Counted from the stretch's first letter, positions 14,615-25,323 are shown. The stretch is DNA of 64,000 bases from Streptococcus cristatus (GCF_008369405.1 NZ_VSJJ01000003.1:93387-157386), one strand, 5' to 3'. Translations and numbers: made by a program. Notes: generated by a model not told the origin, from the sequence alone.

Positions 14615-16295
14615 AGTTGTCTTCATCTGGTGTAAGCACCATCGGAATAATAATAGGTTCGCGCTCGGTACTTTCGTAGAGGAAAGGACGCAAGGCGTTG
14701 ACGATAGCGCCGCTAACAGATTGGACGCTGGCATCTTTATTCTTAAGGGCAATGCGAATGGCATTGAAGAGGATACGCTGGCTTTGGCGGATGAGGTCGC
14801 CTGATTCGCGCATGTAGATAAAGCCGCGGCTGAGAATATCTGGACCGGCTAAAATCATCTTGGACTCAAAGTCAACCGTTGCGACAGCCAGAACCACGCC
14901 ATCTTCTGACAGGTCTTTACGGTCGCGCAGGACTGCAGCTCCGATTTCACCAATGCGGTTCCCATCGACATAGATATCCTGAGCGTTGAAACTACCAGCA
15001 ATACGAGCTGAGTCAGCTGTCAGAGCCAGCACGTCACCATTGCTCATGATGAAGATATTATCTTTTGGCACTCCAGTATCAACGGCCAGGCCTGCATGGA
15101 TTTTCTGCATGCGGTATTCACCATGAACTGGCATGAAATATTTAGGCTTAATCAAGCGAAGCATGAGCTTTTGCTCCTGCTGGCCACCGTGTCCAGAGGT
15201 ATGGATGTTGTTAATCTTACCGTGAATGACTTCTACACCAGCTTCAGAAATGATGTTAATCAGCTTGTTAACGCTGGTCGTATTACCAGGGATAGGGCTG
15301 GATGAGAAGATGACTGTATCTCCAGGCTGCAGCTGAACCTGACGGTGGGTACCATTGGCAATCCGAGACAGGGCTGCCATGGGCTCACCCTGACTTCCTG
15401 TACACATAATCAGCACTTCACCAGCTGGATAGTCCTTGAGCTCGTTTGGCTCGATGAAGGTATCTTTGGGAACCTTGATATAGCCCAGCTCAATCCCGTT
15501 GACAATAGCTTTTTCCATAGAACGGCCAAAGACGGCAATCTTGCGACCGGTCTTGACAGCAGCCTCAGCAGCCTGCTGGAGGCGGAAGATGTTAGAGGCA
15601 AAAGAAGCGAAAATAATCCGTCCATGAATGCCTTCGATGATCTTCAAAATAGACTGTCCAACTACTTTTTCGGAATTGGTAAAGGTCGGAACTTCAGCAT
15701 TGGTCGAGTCGGACAGGAGGCAGAGTACGCCTTCCTCGCCCAGAGCGGCCATACGGTGTAAGTCTGCTGGCTCACCGACTGGTGTAAAGTCAAACTTGAA
15801 GTCACCGGTACAGACAATCTTACCTTGCGGCGTATGAATGACAATCCCCAAGGGCTCTGGAATAGAGTGGGTTGTCCTGAAGAAAGTCGCCTTCAGATTT
15901 TTAAAGGTCAACTCTGTATTTTGATTGATTTCATAGAGCTTGGCATCCCGTAAAAGTCCATGCTCTTCTAGCTTGCCCCGAATGAGGGCTAGCGCCAAAG
16001 GGCCGGCATAGATAGGTACATTGGCTTGCTTGAGCAGGAAAGGAATGCCGCCGATATGGTCCTCGTGCCCGTGGGTGATGAGGACGGCCTTCACGCGATC
16101 AATATTTTCTACGATATAAGAGTAGTCGGGAATAACATAGTCGATACCCAAGAGGTCGTCTTCGGGAAATTTAATCCCAGCATCGACGATGATAATCTCA
16201 TCTTGATACTCAATTCCGTAGGTATTTTTACCGATTTCGCCCAGACCGCCGATGGCGAAAACACCAACTTCTTCTTTCTTTAAGTTATATGCCAT
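14613..16295 (-). CDS. rnjA: Ribonuclease J1
   Basis: A 560-residue metallo-beta-lactamase/beta-CASP ribonuclease with 5'-3' exo- and endonuclease activity, the central mRNA decay and rRNA maturation enzyme of Firmicutes. The zinc motif HGHEDH is at residues 75-80, with further metal ligands in TTHSIPEP and CTGDFKFDF. The beta-CASP region ([24 protein letters not shown]) is followed by [16 protein letters not shown] and HTSGHGG. It lies 2 nt after rpoY, so the two are translationally coupled, as in other streptococci. Confidence 0.98.
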   Translation of the reverse strand: MAYNLKKEEVGVFAIGGLGEIGKNTYGIEYQDEIIIVDAGIKFPEDDLLGIDYVIPDYSYIVENIDRVKAVLITHGHEDHIGGIPFLLKQANVPIYAGPLALALIRGKLEEHGLLRDAKLYEINQNTELTFKNLKATFFRTTHSIPEPLGIVIHTPQGKIVCTGDFKFDFTPVGEPADLHRMAALGEEGVLCLLSDSTNAEVPTFTNSEKVVGQSILKIIEGIHGRIIFASFASNIFRLQQAAEAAVKTGRKIAVFGRSMEKAIVNGIELGYIKVPKDTFIEPNELKDYPAGEVLIMCTGSQGEPMAALSRIANGTHRQVQLQPGDTVIFSSSPIPGNTTSVNKLINIISEAGVEVIHGKINNIHTSGHGGQQEQKLMLRLIKPKYFMPVHGEYRMQKIHAGLAVDTGVPKDNIFIMSNGDVLALTADSARIAGSFNAQDIYVDGNRIGEIGAAVLRDRKDLSEDGVVLAVATVDFESKMILAGPDILSRGFIYMRESGDLIRQSQRILFNAIRIALKNKDASVQSVSGAIVNALRPFLYESTEREPIIIPMVLTPDEDN

Positions 16296-16297
16296 AG

Positions 16298-16528
16298 TTA
16301 TAACTCCGTCAATTCGAAGGCGCCTGACTCTTTTTCGTATTCAAGGTGTTTGTCAGACAAGAGCTCGATAAATTCGATATTGTATGGAGTCTTTTCTTCG
16401 ACCAATCTGCGGGCTTTGATGCGGCCTTCTAATTCATTGGCAGCTTCCACTTCTAAGTAAAGGGCACGTGTTTTTTCACGGCGTGGGCTGCGTTCTTTTG
16501 TTTCTTGATAAAAAACTTTGTAAATCAT
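16298..16528 (-). CDS. rpoY: RNA polymerase epsilon subunit RpoY (DUF1447)
   Basis: A 76-residue small RNAP-associated subunit of Firmicutes beginning [20 protein letters not shown]. The chosen start (complement of 16526-16528) has GGAAGGAAATAAA upstream. An in-frame ATG five codons earlier overlaps that SD and is less likely. The gene directly precedes rnjA, the conserved order in Bacillus and streptococci, and both share the promoter at 16645-16673. A GAAAAC/GTTTTC hairpin (about 16563-16588) sits in its 5' leader. Confidence 0.95.
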   Translation of the reverse strand: MIYKVFYQETKERSPRREKTRALYLEVEAANELEGRIKARRLVEEKTPYNIEFIELLSDKHLEYEKESGAFELTEL

Positions 16529-16644
16529 TTTATTTCCTTCCATTTTTCATGATCAAGCTACAGAAAACGACAGCTAATCAGCTGTTTTCTTTTATTCAGT
16601 TTTATGAGTAGTAGATTGACCTTGATTCGATATAATTCTAACCA

Positions 16645-16673
16645 ATTATATCATAAAACCAGCTTTTAGTAAA
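16645..16673 (-). promoter_or_regulatory. Promoter of rpoY-rnjA
   Basis: On the minus strand TTTACT (complement of 16668-16673), a 17-nt spacer and TATAAT (complement of 16645-16650). This gives a leader of about 110 nt that holds an inverted repeat near 16563-16588. Confidence 0.65.
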
Positions 16674-16776
16674 AGACATAGCCGAGAAAATATTGTGGAG
16701 ATTTTCAGAAAAGCTTTTAAGAGGTAATCTGGATAATCAAATGACTGCTTCTCTACCCTTGTGGTCACTTTTATAG

Positions 16777-16782
16777 TATAAT
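16777..16782 (+). promoter_or_regulatory. -10 box of the tsaB-rimI-tsaD operon
   Basis: A perfect TATAAT lies 29 nt before the tsaB start. I see no good -35 hexamer at 16-18 nt upstream, so this is a single-box prediction. Confidence 0.4.
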
Positions 16783-16811
16783 AAGAAGCAACCACTCGAG
16801 TAAGGAAGAAC

Positions 16812-17501
16812 ATGATGAAAATTTTAGCGATGGATACGTCAAATAAGGCTCTGTCTCTAGCGATTTTAGAGAATGAGGAGATCTTGGGGCAGGTGACGCT
16901 CAATATCAAGAAAAATCATAGTATTACTCTTATGCCGGCTATCGATTTTCTGATGAATAGTCTGGATTTGAAGTCGGCTGATTTGGATCGGATCGCGGTG
17001 GCGCAGGGGCCGGGTAGCTACACAGGCCTGAGAATTGCGGTGGCGACAGCCAAGACTTTAGCGCATACCCTCAAGATCGAGCTGGTCGGTGTGTCTAGTC
17101 TGCTGGCTTTAGTACCAGAGCAGGTGGAAGGTTTGGTCATTCCCATCGTGGATGCCCGCCGCAATAATGTCTATGCTGGCTTTTATCAGTCTGGTCAGGC
17201 TATGCGGCCGGAGGCCCATCTTCCTTTGGCAGAGGTTTTAGACATAGTTAGCGCTGCTAATCAGCCCGTCACTTTTGTCGGAGAGACAGCAACTTTTGCG
17301 GAGCAGATTGAAGCTGCTCTTCCTCAGGCTGCCCTTCAGCCGACCTTACCAGACGCAGCAGCTATTGGTCGTCTCGGTTTAGACCTGCCAGCCCAGTCCA
17401 TTCATGACTTTGTCCCTAACTATCTCAAGCGGGTAGAAGCCGAGGAAAATTGGCTCAAGACCCACCAGGAATCCAGCGATTCTTACATTCAGCGCCTATG
17501 A
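16812..17501 (+). CDS. tsaB: tRNA t6A37 biosynthesis protein TsaB
   Basis: A 229-residue ASKHA-fold paralogue of TsaD that scaffolds the complex making threonylcarbamoyl-adenosine at position 37 of ANN-decoding tRNAs. The N-terminus ILAMDTSNKALSLAI and the motif VAQGPGSYTGLRIAVATAKTLA (about residues 63-84) are diagnostic. SD AAGGAAG precedes two adjacent ATGs (16812, 16815). It overlaps rimI by ATGA, indicating coupled translation in a tsaB-rimI-tsaD operon. Confidence 0.97.
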   Translation: MMKILAMDTSNKALSLAILENEEILGQVTLNIKKNHSITLMPAIDFLMNSLDLKSADLDRIAVAQGPGSYTGLRIAVATAKTLAHTLKIELVGVSSLLALVPEQVEGLVIPIVDARRNNVYAGFYQSGQAMRPEAHLPLAEVLDIVSAANQPVTFVGETATFAEQIEAALPQAALQPTLPDAAAIGRLGLDLPAQSIHDFVPNYLKRVEAEENWLKTHQESSDSYIQRL

Positions 17502-17950
17502 TTAAGTTGAGAAAATGGAGCGACAGCTTGAATGTGGACGCGGCAGTTCTAGCAGAAGAGCTGGAAGAGCTCTTACTTGCAGTCTATGAGGTCAGTCCTT
17601 GGACAGCCATACAAATGGAAGAGGTTCTGCGTTCGGATGTGAACAGTTGTGCAATAGCAGCAGATGAGACTCAGCTTGTCGGCTTTTTAATCTGGCAGGA
17701 GACAGACTTTGAAGCAGAAGTTCTGCAAATTGCTGTATTGCCTAGCTATCAGGGGCAGAAAATCGCGACAGCCTTGTTTGACTTTTTGCCAGCAGATAAA
17801 GAAATTTTCCTCGAAGTTAGGGAGTCAAACAGGCCAGCTCTGCTATTTTACAAAAAAGAAAAATTTGAAGAAATCGCGCGGCGAAAGGCCTACTACCATG
17901 CGCCGGTGGAAGACGCGATAGTCATGAAAAGAGAGATCCATGAAAGATAG
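17498..17950 (+). CDS. rimI: Ribosomal protein S18-alanine N-acetyltransferase RimI
   Basis: A 150-residue GNAT protein between tsaB and tsaD, the standard place for RimI. The acetyl-CoA motif is [22 protein letters not shown] (about residues 75-96) and the tail [17 protein letters not shown] matches the RimI C-terminus. The start ATG overlaps the tsaB TGA; a start 16 codons earlier would lie entirely within tsaB. It overlaps tsaD by 11 nt. RimI normally acetylates the N-terminus of ribosomal protein S18; in Firmicutes broader specificity is possible. Confidence 0.92.
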   Translation: MIKLRKWSDSLNVDAAVLAEELEELLLAVYEVSPWTAIQMEEVLRSDVNSCAIAADETQLVGFLIWQETDFEAEVLQIAVLPSYQGQKIATALFDFLPADKEIFLEVRESNRPALLFYKKEKFEEIARRKAYYHAPVEDAIVMKREIHER

Positions 17951-18950
17951 ATATATTTTAGCTTTTGAGACGTCCTGTGATGAGACCAGTGTGGCGGTTC
18001 TGAAGAATGAGACGGAGCTTTTGAGCAATGTCATTGCCAGCCAGATTGAGAGCCACAAGCGTTTTGGTGGAGTGGTACCTGAAGTGGCCAGCCGTCACCA
18101 TGTGGAGGTCATTACGGTTTGCATTGAGGAGGCCTTGGCAGAAGCAGGGATTAGCGAGGAGCAAGTCACAGCGGTGGCGGTCACCTATGGTCCTGGTCTA
18201 GTCGGGGCGCTTCTGGTCGGCTTGGCAGCGGCCAAGTCCTTTGCCTGGGCTCATGATATTCCCCTGATTCCAGTCAATCATATGGCCGGGCACCTGATGG
18301 CAGCTCAGAGCGTGGAGCCCTTGGAATTTCCCTTGCTGGCTCTCTTGGTCAGTGGCGGCCATACTGAGCTGGTCTATGTCAGTCAGGCTGGTGATTATAA
18401 GATTGTGGGGGAGACCCGCGATGATGCAGTCGGTGAAGCCTATGATAAGGTGGGTCGAGTCATGGGCTTGACCTATCCAGCAGGTCGGGAGATTGATCAG
18501 CTGGCTCATCAAGGACAGGATATCTATGATTTTCCGCGGGCTATGATCAAGGAAGACAATCTAGAATTTTCTTTTTCCGGTCTCAAGTCGGCCTTTATCA
18601 ACCTGCACCACAATGCCCAACAAAAAGGAGAGATCTTGTCTAATCAAGACCTGTCAGCAAGCTTTCAGGCAGCGGTCATGGATATTCTCATGGCCAAGAC
18701 TAAAAAAGCGCTGGAAAAATATCCGGTCAAGACTCTGGTCGTGGCGGGAGGCGTTGCGGCCAATCAAGGCCTGAGAGAGCGCTTGGCAGCTGAGATTCAG
18801 GATGTCAAGGTGATTATTCCGCCTCTGCGCCTCTGCGGAGACAATGCTGGTATGATTGCCTATGCCAGCGTCAGTGAGTGGAATAAGAAGAATTTTGCCA
18901 GTTTGGACCTCAATGCTAAGCCGAGTCTGGCTTTTGAAACGATGGAGTAA
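17940..18950 (+). CDS. tsaD: tRNA N6-adenosine threonylcarbamoyltransferase TsaD
   Basis: A 336-residue catalytic subunit that transfers the threonylcarbamoyl group onto A37. It starts [16 protein letters not shown] and has the metal-binding HMAGHLMA motif (about residue 110), the ATP-binding region [14 protein letters not shown], and [16 protein letters not shown]. The frame overlaps the end of rimI by 11 nt. Intact and of usual family length. Confidence 0.98.
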   Translation: MKDRYILAFETSCDETSVAVLKNETELLSNVIASQIESHKRFGGVVPEVASRHHVEVITVCIEEALAEAGISEEQVTAVAVTYGPGLVGALLVGLAAAKSFAWAHDIPLIPVNHMAGHLMAAQSVEPLEFPLLALLVSGGHTELVYVSQAGDYKIVGETRDDAVGEAYDKVGRVMGLTYPAGREIDQLAHQGQDIYDFPRAMIKEDNLEFSFSGLKSAFINLHHNAQQKGEILSNQDLSASFQAAVMDILMAKTKKALEKYPVKTLVVAGGVAANQGLRERLAAEIQDVKVIIPPLRLCGDNAGMIAYASVSEWNKKNFASLDLNAKPSLAFETME

Positions 18951-18959
18951 AGGATCAGA

Positions 18960-19655
18960 ATGCGCGGACAGACATTTAAACAGGGGGCAAAAGCAGCAGT
19001 GCCAACGGCTCTGGGCTATATTGGGATTGGCCTAGCCTGCGGCATCATGGCGGCGCCTTATATGAATCCCTTGGAGATGGGCCTGATGAGCCTCTTGGTT
19101 TATGCAGGCAGTGCCCAGTTTGCTATGATAGGTTTGATTGCGCAAGGTGCTCCGATTTTGGCCATTGCCTTGACTGTCTTTTTGATTAATCTGCGTTTTT
19201 TCTTGCTAGGGCTACATGCCTCTAGCATTTTTAGAGACTTCAGCATGGGGCAAAATATTGCGATGGGGAGTCTCCTTACCGATGAGTCCTACGGTGTTTT
19301 GATGGGAGAGCAGATTCACTCGAAGAGGATTTTGCCACAGTGGATGCATGGAAATAATCTGCTGAGCTATGGTGCTTGGTTCCTTGGAACGGTGCTGGGA
19401 ACGATTTTAGGTGGCCTCTTGCCCAATCCTGAAAGCTTTGGTCTAGATTTTGCTTTGGTTGCAATGTTTATTGGAATTTTTTCTTCTCAGTTTCTGATTA
19501 TGCTCCGGCGGATTGACATGAAGAAGCTGCTGTCTGTTTTGTTGGTCGTTGGGATTTCCTATTTGGCCTTGACAATCTTGATTCAAAATTCACTGGCGGT
19601 ACTCTTTGCGACTCTGCTAGGCTGTACGGTGGGGGTGTTCTTAGATGATAAGTAA
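18960..19655 (+). CDS. azlC: AzlC-family amino acid exporter, large subunit
   Basis: A 231-residue integral membrane protein with the AzlC family signatures KAAVPTALGYIGIGLACGIM and MSLLVYAGSAQFAMIGL, plus FLINLRFFLLGLHAS. AzlC and AzlD form a two-component branched-chain amino acid (azaleucine) exporter in Bacillus subtilis. It lies 9 nt after tsaD, probably co-transcribed with it, and overlaps azlD by 11 nt. Confidence 0.93.
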   Translation: MRGQTFKQGAKAAVPTALGYIGIGLACGIMAAPYMNPLEMGLMSLLVYAGSAQFAMIGLIAQGAPILAIALTVFLINLRFFLLGLHASSIFRDFSMGQNIAMGSLLTDESYGVLMGEQIHSKRILPQWMHGNNLLSYGAWFLGTVLGTILGGLLPNPESFGLDFALVAMFIGIFSSQFLIMLRRIDMKKLLSVLLVVGISYLALTILIQNSLAVLFATLLGCTVGVFLDDK

Positions 19656-19983
19656 GTATATTTTGTTGGCTATCCTTTGCTCAGCTCTAGTCACATGGCT
19701 TCCACGGGTCCTACCTTTTATCTTGGTAAAATATAAAGGACTTCCGCCTATTGTTGAGCGCTTTCTGAAATATTTGCCAGTGTCTATTATCTTTGCCCTG
19801 ATTTTGTCCAGCGTCACCACTGCCCAGTCTGGGAATCTCCCTAGCTTCAAATGGCTGGATTTGCTGTCTGTTTTTCCGACGATCTATGTGGCATTTAAGT
19901 ATAAAAACTTAATCGCAACTGTTGTATTTGGTGTAGTCTTGGTGGCCTTGCTGCGCTTTCTAGCTGGATTTCTTGGCTTGTAA
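19645..19983 (+). CDS. azlD: AzlD-family small subunit of the branched-chain amino acid exporter
   Basis: A 112-residue protein with about four hydrophobic segments and the AzlD hallmark WLPRVLPFIL near residue 20. It overlaps the azlC 3' end and completes the exporter. A terminator follows, so this ends the tsaB-to-azlD transcription unit. Confidence 0.93.
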   Translation: MISKYILLAILCSALVTWLPRVLPFILVKYKGLPPIVERFLKYLPVSIIFALILSSVTTAQSGNLPSFKWLDLLSVFPTIYVAFKYKNLIATVVFGVVLVALLRFLAGFLGL

Positions 19984-19994
19984 AGAAAGTACAA

Positions 19995-20030
19995 GACAGA
20001 TTGAATCAGTCGATTCGGTCTGTTTTTTTG
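19995..20030 (+). terminator. Terminator after azlD
   Basis: A stem of ACAGA-TTGAATC with CGATTCGG-TCTGT around a 3-nt loop, followed by seven T. Confidence 0.85.
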
Positions 20031-20067
20031 CTAAATTCTAAGAATTATCTGAAAATATAATGTTTTA

Positions 20068-20076
20068 TGCTATAAT
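20068..20076 (+). promoter_or_regulatory. Extended -10 promoter of the methyltransferase gene
   Basis: TGC-TATAAT forms an extended -10 box, with only a weak TCTGAA at the -35 position (17-nt spacing). An upstream second TATAAT at about 20055 may also contribute. Confidence 0.55.
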
Positions 20077-20106
20077 GGAACCAATCAAAATCATGGAGGT
20101 TCGGAA

Positions 20107-20853
20107 ATGGCAGAAGCAGGTCATAAATTCTTAGCAAAATTAGGAAAGAAACGTCTTCGTCCTGGTGGCAAGCTGGCAACAGACTGGCTGATTGAGCAGG
20201 GGCAGTTTTCCAGCGAAAAGAAGGTTCTAGAAGTTGCCTGCAATATGGGAACCACAACAATCGAGCTGGCTAAAAGATATGGCTGCCAGATTACTGCAGT
20301 TGATTTGGATAAGGCTGCGCTAAATCAGGCTCGGCTTGATGGAGACAAGGCTGGTGTTGGTAAGCTAGTTACCTTTGAGCAGGCTAATGCCATGAAGCTG
20401 CCTTATGATGACAATTCTTTTGATATCGTTATCAATGAAGCCATGCTGACCATGCAGACAGATAAGGGGAAGGACAAATGTATGGATGAGTACTACCGGG
20501 TGCTGAAGCCAGGCGGAGTACTCCTCACCCACGATGTTATGCTCAAACAAAAAGATGAGAATGTTCGGGAAGAGCTATCTCGTGCGATTAATGTCAATGT
20601 TGGTCCTCTGACAGAGGGCTCTTGGATTCAGCTAGCGCGCTCTCATGCTTTTGACCGTGTAGACACATTTGTCGGCGAAATGACCTTGATGAGTCTTCGA
20701 GGGATGATATATGACGAAGGACTGGGCGGCACACTGAAAATCTGCTTCAATGCCCTCAAGAAAGAAAACTATAGTCAATTTATGAAGATGTTTAAGATGT
20801 TCCAAAAGAATCAAGAAAAACTGGGCTTTATTGCTATGGTTTCTCGTAAATAA
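20107..20853 (+). CDS. Class I SAM-dependent methyltransferase
   Basis: A 248-residue UbiE/small-molecule type methyltransferase. Motif I is VLEVACNMGTTTIELA (about residue 39-54), followed by the acidic ITAVDLDKAALNQAR, then ANAMKLPYDDNSFDIVINEAMLTM and YRVLKPGGVLLTHDV, the usual motifs II-III. SD GGAGG precedes the ATG by 9 nt. The substrate is unknown. It is monocistronic with its own promoter, upstream of a MerR regulator. Confidence 0.87.
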   Translation: MAEAGHKFLAKLGKKRLRPGGKLATDWLIEQGQFSSEKKVLEVACNMGTTTIELAKRYGCQITAVDLDKAALNQARLDGDKAGVGKLVTFEQANAMKLPYDDNSFDIVINEAMLTMQTDKGKDKCMDEYYRVLKPGGVLLTHDVMLKQKDENVREELSRAINVNVGPLTEGSWIQLARSHAFDRVDTFVGEMTLMSLRGMIYDEGLGGTLKICFNALKKENYSQFMKMFKMFQKNQEKLGFIAMVSRK

Positions 20854-20904
20854 ATGTTAGCCGCTTTGGAAACTCTAAGTCGGTTAAAAAATTTCTAAAA
20901 AAGC

Positions 20905-20935
20905 TTGACTCTGACCTTTGGTCAGGGTTTATACT
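20905..20935 (+). promoter_or_regulatory. MerR-type promoter with 19-bp spacer and dyad operator
   Basis: TTGACT (20905-20910) and TATACT (20930-20935) are separated by 19 nt, the unusual spacing of MerR-family promoters. A dyad CTGACC-TTTG... pairs with GGTCAG inside the spacer (20911-20925). The regulator encoded immediately downstream should bind here and twist the DNA to activate its own gene. Confidence 0.85.
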
Positions 20936-20956
20936 ATAAGGGTAAGGAGGTCTATC

Positions 20957-21697
20957 ATGTATCATATCAAAGAAGCTGCGCAGCTTTCGGGTGTCTCTGT
21001 CAAAACCCTGCATCACTACGACAAAATCGGACTTTTAGTTCCTCAAAAATCAGAAAATGGCTATCGGACATACAGTCAAACTGATCTAGAGCGGCTGCAG
21101 GTCATCCTTTACTATAAGTATTTGGGCTTTTCCCTAGAGAAAATAGCAGAGCTGCTGAGTCAGGACGATCAGGCCTTATTGCCGCATCTGGTTAGGCAGT
21201 TAGAGTATTTGCAGCAGGAAAGAGACCACTTGGATACCTTGATTTCCACCTTGCAAAAAACTATCCAAGAAGAAAAAGGAGAAAGAAAAATGACAATGAA
21301 AGAAAAATTCGCAGGCTTTACCTACGAAGACAATCAAAAATACCACCAAAAGGCTGTAGAAGAATATGGTCAAGAAGTCATGGCGGAAGCACTAGCTCGT
21401 CAAAATGGACGGGAAGAAGAATCTGTTGAAGCCTTCAATCAAGTTTTTCAAAGTCTGGCAGAGAATATGCAGCAAGGCTTGCCAGTTGACGCAGCAGAAA
21501 ATCAAGAGCAGGCAGCGCGTCTCTTACAAGCTATCCGTACTTACGGCTTTGATTGCTCTATTGAGGTATTCGGCTATATCGGTAAAGGCTATGTCTATAA
21601 CCCAGAGTTTAAGGAAAACATTGACAAATTTGGGGCAGGAACTGCCCAGTACACAGCAGATGTGATTGCAGCTTATGTTCGGACAAATACAGAATAA
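20957..21697 (+). CDS. MerR-family regulator with TipAS-like drug-sensing domain
   Basis: A 246-residue activator. The N-terminal winged HTH (YHIKEAAQLSGVSVKTLHHYDKIGLLVP, DLERLQVILYYKYLGFSLEKI) is MerR type, followed by the dimerisation coiled coil (residues about 75-110). The C-terminal ~130 residues (MKEKFAGFTYEDNQKYHQKAVEEYG...) resemble the TipAS/antibiotic-binding domain of TipAL, Mta and SkgA. The start at 20957 has AAGGAGG; 13 extra upstream codons in frame run through the promoter and are excluded. It probably senses a hydrophobic compound or antibiotic and autoactivates through the dyad at 20911-20925. No resistance gene is adjacent; the next genes are on the other strand. Confidence 0.92.
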   Translation: MYHIKEAAQLSGVSVKTLHHYDKIGLLVPQKSENGYRTYSQTDLERLQVILYYKYLGFSLEKIAELLSQDDQALLPHLVRQLEYLQQERDHLDTLISTLQKTIQEEKGERKMTMKEKFAGFTYEDNQKYHQKAVEEYGQEVMAEALARQNGREEESVEAFNQVFQSLAENMQQGLPVDAAENQEQAARLLQAIRTYGFDCSIEVFGYIGKGYVYNPEFKENIDKFGAGTAQYTADVIAAYVRTNTE

Positions 21698-21880
21698 AAG
21701 AGGCTGGGACAAAAGTCCTAGCCTCTAAATTGTCTTTTGATTGTCGAGCAAGACGCAGTGGTTGAGTGGGCTCTACTAGGCTGATTTCATCAGCTTTTAC
21801 AGCCCTACTCAACTGTGCGGAGGTGGGACGACGAAATCGAATTCTAACGAATTACCAATTTCTTTCCCACTCTCATTTTT
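21698..21880 (+). repeat. Dispersed ~180-bp element, copy 1
   Basis: Begins directly after the merR-like stop with a hairpin (AGGCTGGGACAAAAG...CTTTTGTCCTAGCCT-like; GGCTGGGAC/GTCCTAGCC) and ends with TTCCCACTCTC. Inside are CTGATTTCATCAG and GAATTCTAACGAATTA-type short palindromes. The ends GGCTGGGACA and TGTCCCACTC are inverted relative to each other. It probably acts as a terminator for the regulator and for the converging Nudix gene, whose stop codon it touches. Confidence 0.9.
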
Positions 21881-22333
21881 TACTTCAAGTCATAAAGCCA
21901 ATCGTCGCCGTCTTTATAGTAAAAGAATTCACTTAAATCGTCCTCTAAAAAAACACGCAGCATATCTGACATGTCTTCGGTTGCAAGTTTCAGATGTGAT
22001 AGATTTTGTAAATCTTCCCACCAGACCTTTCCTTCGTCTGAGGATTGTAGCACAAGAATAGTGCTTAGTCTTGTAGAGTAGGACGACATAGCGAAAATCT
22101 TTATCATCATACCAATCCTTGATGCCGCAAAGTTGAGGTTTGGAGATGGTAAGTCCAGTTTCTTCTTTGACTTCTCTGATAACTGCATCGGTAAAAGATT
22201 CCCCGCGCTCTACATGCCCATCGGGAAAGGTGATGCCAGGCCAGTCGGTACTAACTCGATCCTGGACAAGAACTTTTTCTCCGTCATAAATCATGCACAT
22301 GTTGACGAATTCAACGGTTTCGCGTCTGTTCAT
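21880..22333 (-). pseudogene. Nudix hydrolase, frameshifted
   Basis: The reading frame starting at the complement of 22333 (SD AGGAGAAC) encodes MNRRETVEFVNMCMIYDG and a complete Nudix box GHVERGESFTDAVIREVKEETGL. After YVVLLYKTKHYS (near 22050) the expected continuation QSSDEGKVWWEDLQNLSHLKLATEDM lies in another frame and runs to a stop at 21880. A one-base indel near 22045-22065 therefore splits a protein of about 150 aa of the MutT/8-oxo-dGTP diphosphatase-like group. It could be a real inactivation or a sequencing error. Both frame parts are otherwise intact, suggesting a recent event. Confidence 0.85.
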
Positions 22334-22342
22334 CTTGTTCTC

Positions 22343-22864
22343 CTATTTTGTTAGTAATTTTTCTATTACGTTTAACTTTCTCATAGTTAGATCCACGCCA
22401 AAAAGTTTTTCAAGATAGTTGGTATTGAGCTTTTTTCGTTTGGCAGTTCTAGGGAGATAGAGGTAGAGACAGTGATCGCCTAGACAAATTTCTTCCTCGT
22501 CATAGTCAGCTTTCAATCTTTCTAGTGGCAGACTTTGGATAAATCCCTGATAAAGAATCACATGTATACGATCATGAAGATAGTCTTCTCTAAACGGGTT
22601 CTCATGAATAATCTTTTCGAGATCATTCTTATTCTTGATAACCATTTTTAAGTCGGCCCCAATTTTTTCCTTTATCAGAGTATGAACGCATTCTCGTATT
22701 TCTTCTAAATCTAAGTCACTTTCAAGAATGATATTCCCACTTTGAATATAGGTTCGAACGTGTTGAAAACCAGCTTCTGTCAAAATATCTACCAAATAAG
22801 ACATTTTGGGGATAGCATTCTTTCCATTAGGAGTAACACCTCTTAGTAAAATAATATGTTCCAA
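22343..22864 (-). CDS. DUF1697 family protein
   Basis: A 173-residue protein with the DUF1697 signature at its N-terminus (IILLRGVTPNGKNAIPKMSYLVDILTEAGF) and TYIQSGNIILES. The function of the family is unknown. Translation begins at a TTG preceded by AAAGGAAG. It lies 9 nt upstream of the Nudix gene on the same strand, so the two form an operon. Both are somewhat more AT-rich than the flanking genes, compatible with acquisition. Confidence 0.9.
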   Translation of the reverse strand: MEHIILLRGVTPNGKNAIPKMSYLVDILTEAGFQHVRTYIQSGNIILESDLDLEEIRECVHTLIKEKIGADLKMVIKNKNDLEKIIHENPFREDYLHDRIHVILYQGFIQSLPLERLKADYDEEEICLGDHCLYLYLPRTAKRKKLNTNYLEKLFGVDLTMRKLNVIEKLLTK

Positions 22865-22900
22865 AGGACTTCCTTTCTTATTTGGTATTTAGCCATTAAA

Positions 22901-24115
<1,215 letters not shown>

Positions 24116-24241
24116 CTAGTTAATCTTGTGCAAGGTGATTTTGCCCTTTAAGCTATATAGTAGATATGCTCTAGACAGCTTTTCTGCCAGTCCTTTAGCC
24201 AGCATCTTGGTAAAAAATTAATCGGATTTTAGGATCATTTC

Positions 24242-25168
24242 TTAAGGAAGATCTTTTCCAGAGGCCAAGTATATTTCGTACCATTCTTTTCTAGTCAGTT
24301 CAATATCTGCTGACTTGGCTGATTCGATGATGCGGCTGGGCTTGATCGTGCCGATGACCGCCTGCATGTGGGCTGGATAGCGTAGTACCCAAGCAATAGC
24401 CACTGCCGATGGTGATATTTGGTATTTGTCGGCCAGTCGGTTTAGGACGGCATTGAGCTTGGGGTATTTAACCGAACCGACAAAAACGCCTTCGAAATAG
24501 CCGTGCTGGAGGACAGACCAAGCCTGAATCACGACGTCGTTGAGGCGGCAGTATTCGAAAATGCTACCGTCGCGCATATTTGCGGCTGTGCCCTCCATGT
24601 TGACGTGGAAGCCAGCTTCAAAAGCAGGTGAAAAAGCTGCGCTCAATTGGAGCTGATTTGCCACCAAGGGCTGCTTGACCTCTTTTTTGAGAAGTTCCAT
24701 TATCATAGGATTCTGGTTGGACACTCCAAAATCAAGAACCTTTCCTTGAGATTTGAGCAGATCGAAAGCTTCAGCGATTTCACTAGGCTCCATCAGGGCA
24801 TCAGGTCGATGCAGGAGCAGAGAGTCCAGATGGTCTACACCTAGACGCTGTAAAATACCATCCGTTGCTTCGAGGATATGGTCTTTGGAAAAGTCGAAGT
24901 AGGTGAATTCTTCTATGCGGATTCCCACCTTGGACTGAATCCACATCTTAGCCCGCAGGTCAGGTCGATTTTTAAGCACTTGTCCCAGAATTTCTTCACA
25001 CTTGCCTCCACCGTATATATCGGCGAGATCGAAAGCATTGATCCCGACTGACAAGGCTGTTTCGACCAGTTCTTCCACCTCTTTGGGGGACATTTGGGCG
25101 ATTCGCATCAGTCCCATGATAATCTGGGAAATTTCTCGCTTGCTTTCTCCAAATTCAAGATATTTCAT
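24242..25168 (-). CDS. Aldo/keto reductase
   Basis: A 308-residue NADPH-dependent oxidoreductase of the YdhF/AKR TIM-barrel type. Signatures: INAFDLADIYGGGKCEEILG with the catalytic Asp/Tyr (about residues 45-64), the catalytic Lys and His in WIQSKVGIR and LLHRPDAL, and the cofactor-binding tail AVIGTIKPSRI. The start at the complement of 25168 has GAGGAGAAG; an upstream in-frame ATG seven codons earlier overlaps this SD. The physiological substrate is unknown. The 162-nt gap to the flavoprotein gene (24080-24241) shows no gene. Confidence 0.93.
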   Translation of the reverse strand: MKYLEFGESKREISQIIMGLMRIAQMSPKEVEELVETALSVGINAFDLADIYGGGKCEEILGQVLKNRPDLRAKMWIQSKVGIRIEEFTYFDFSKDHILEATDGILQRLGVDHLDSLLLHRPDALMEPSEIAEAFDLLKSQGKVLDFGVSNQNPMIMELLKKEVKQPLVANQLQLSAAFSPAFEAGFHVNMEGTAANMRDGSIFEYCRLNDVVIQAWSVLQHGYFEGVFVGSVKYPKLNAVLNRLADKYQISPSAVAIAWVLRYPAHMQAVIGTIKPSRIIESAKSADIELTRKEWYEIYLASGKDLP

Positions 25169-25323
25169 AAGCTCTTCTCCTCGTATCATTTTAATCTCAG
25201 TATAAGCTAAACCCGCTCCAAAGTCAAAAAGCGACTAGCTAGATCGAGCCTTGGAGCAAATGTGTAGAAAATCCTCATTTTGGCTAGTGAAATTTGGCTG
25301 ACTTTGTCGGAAAATTAGAAGAT

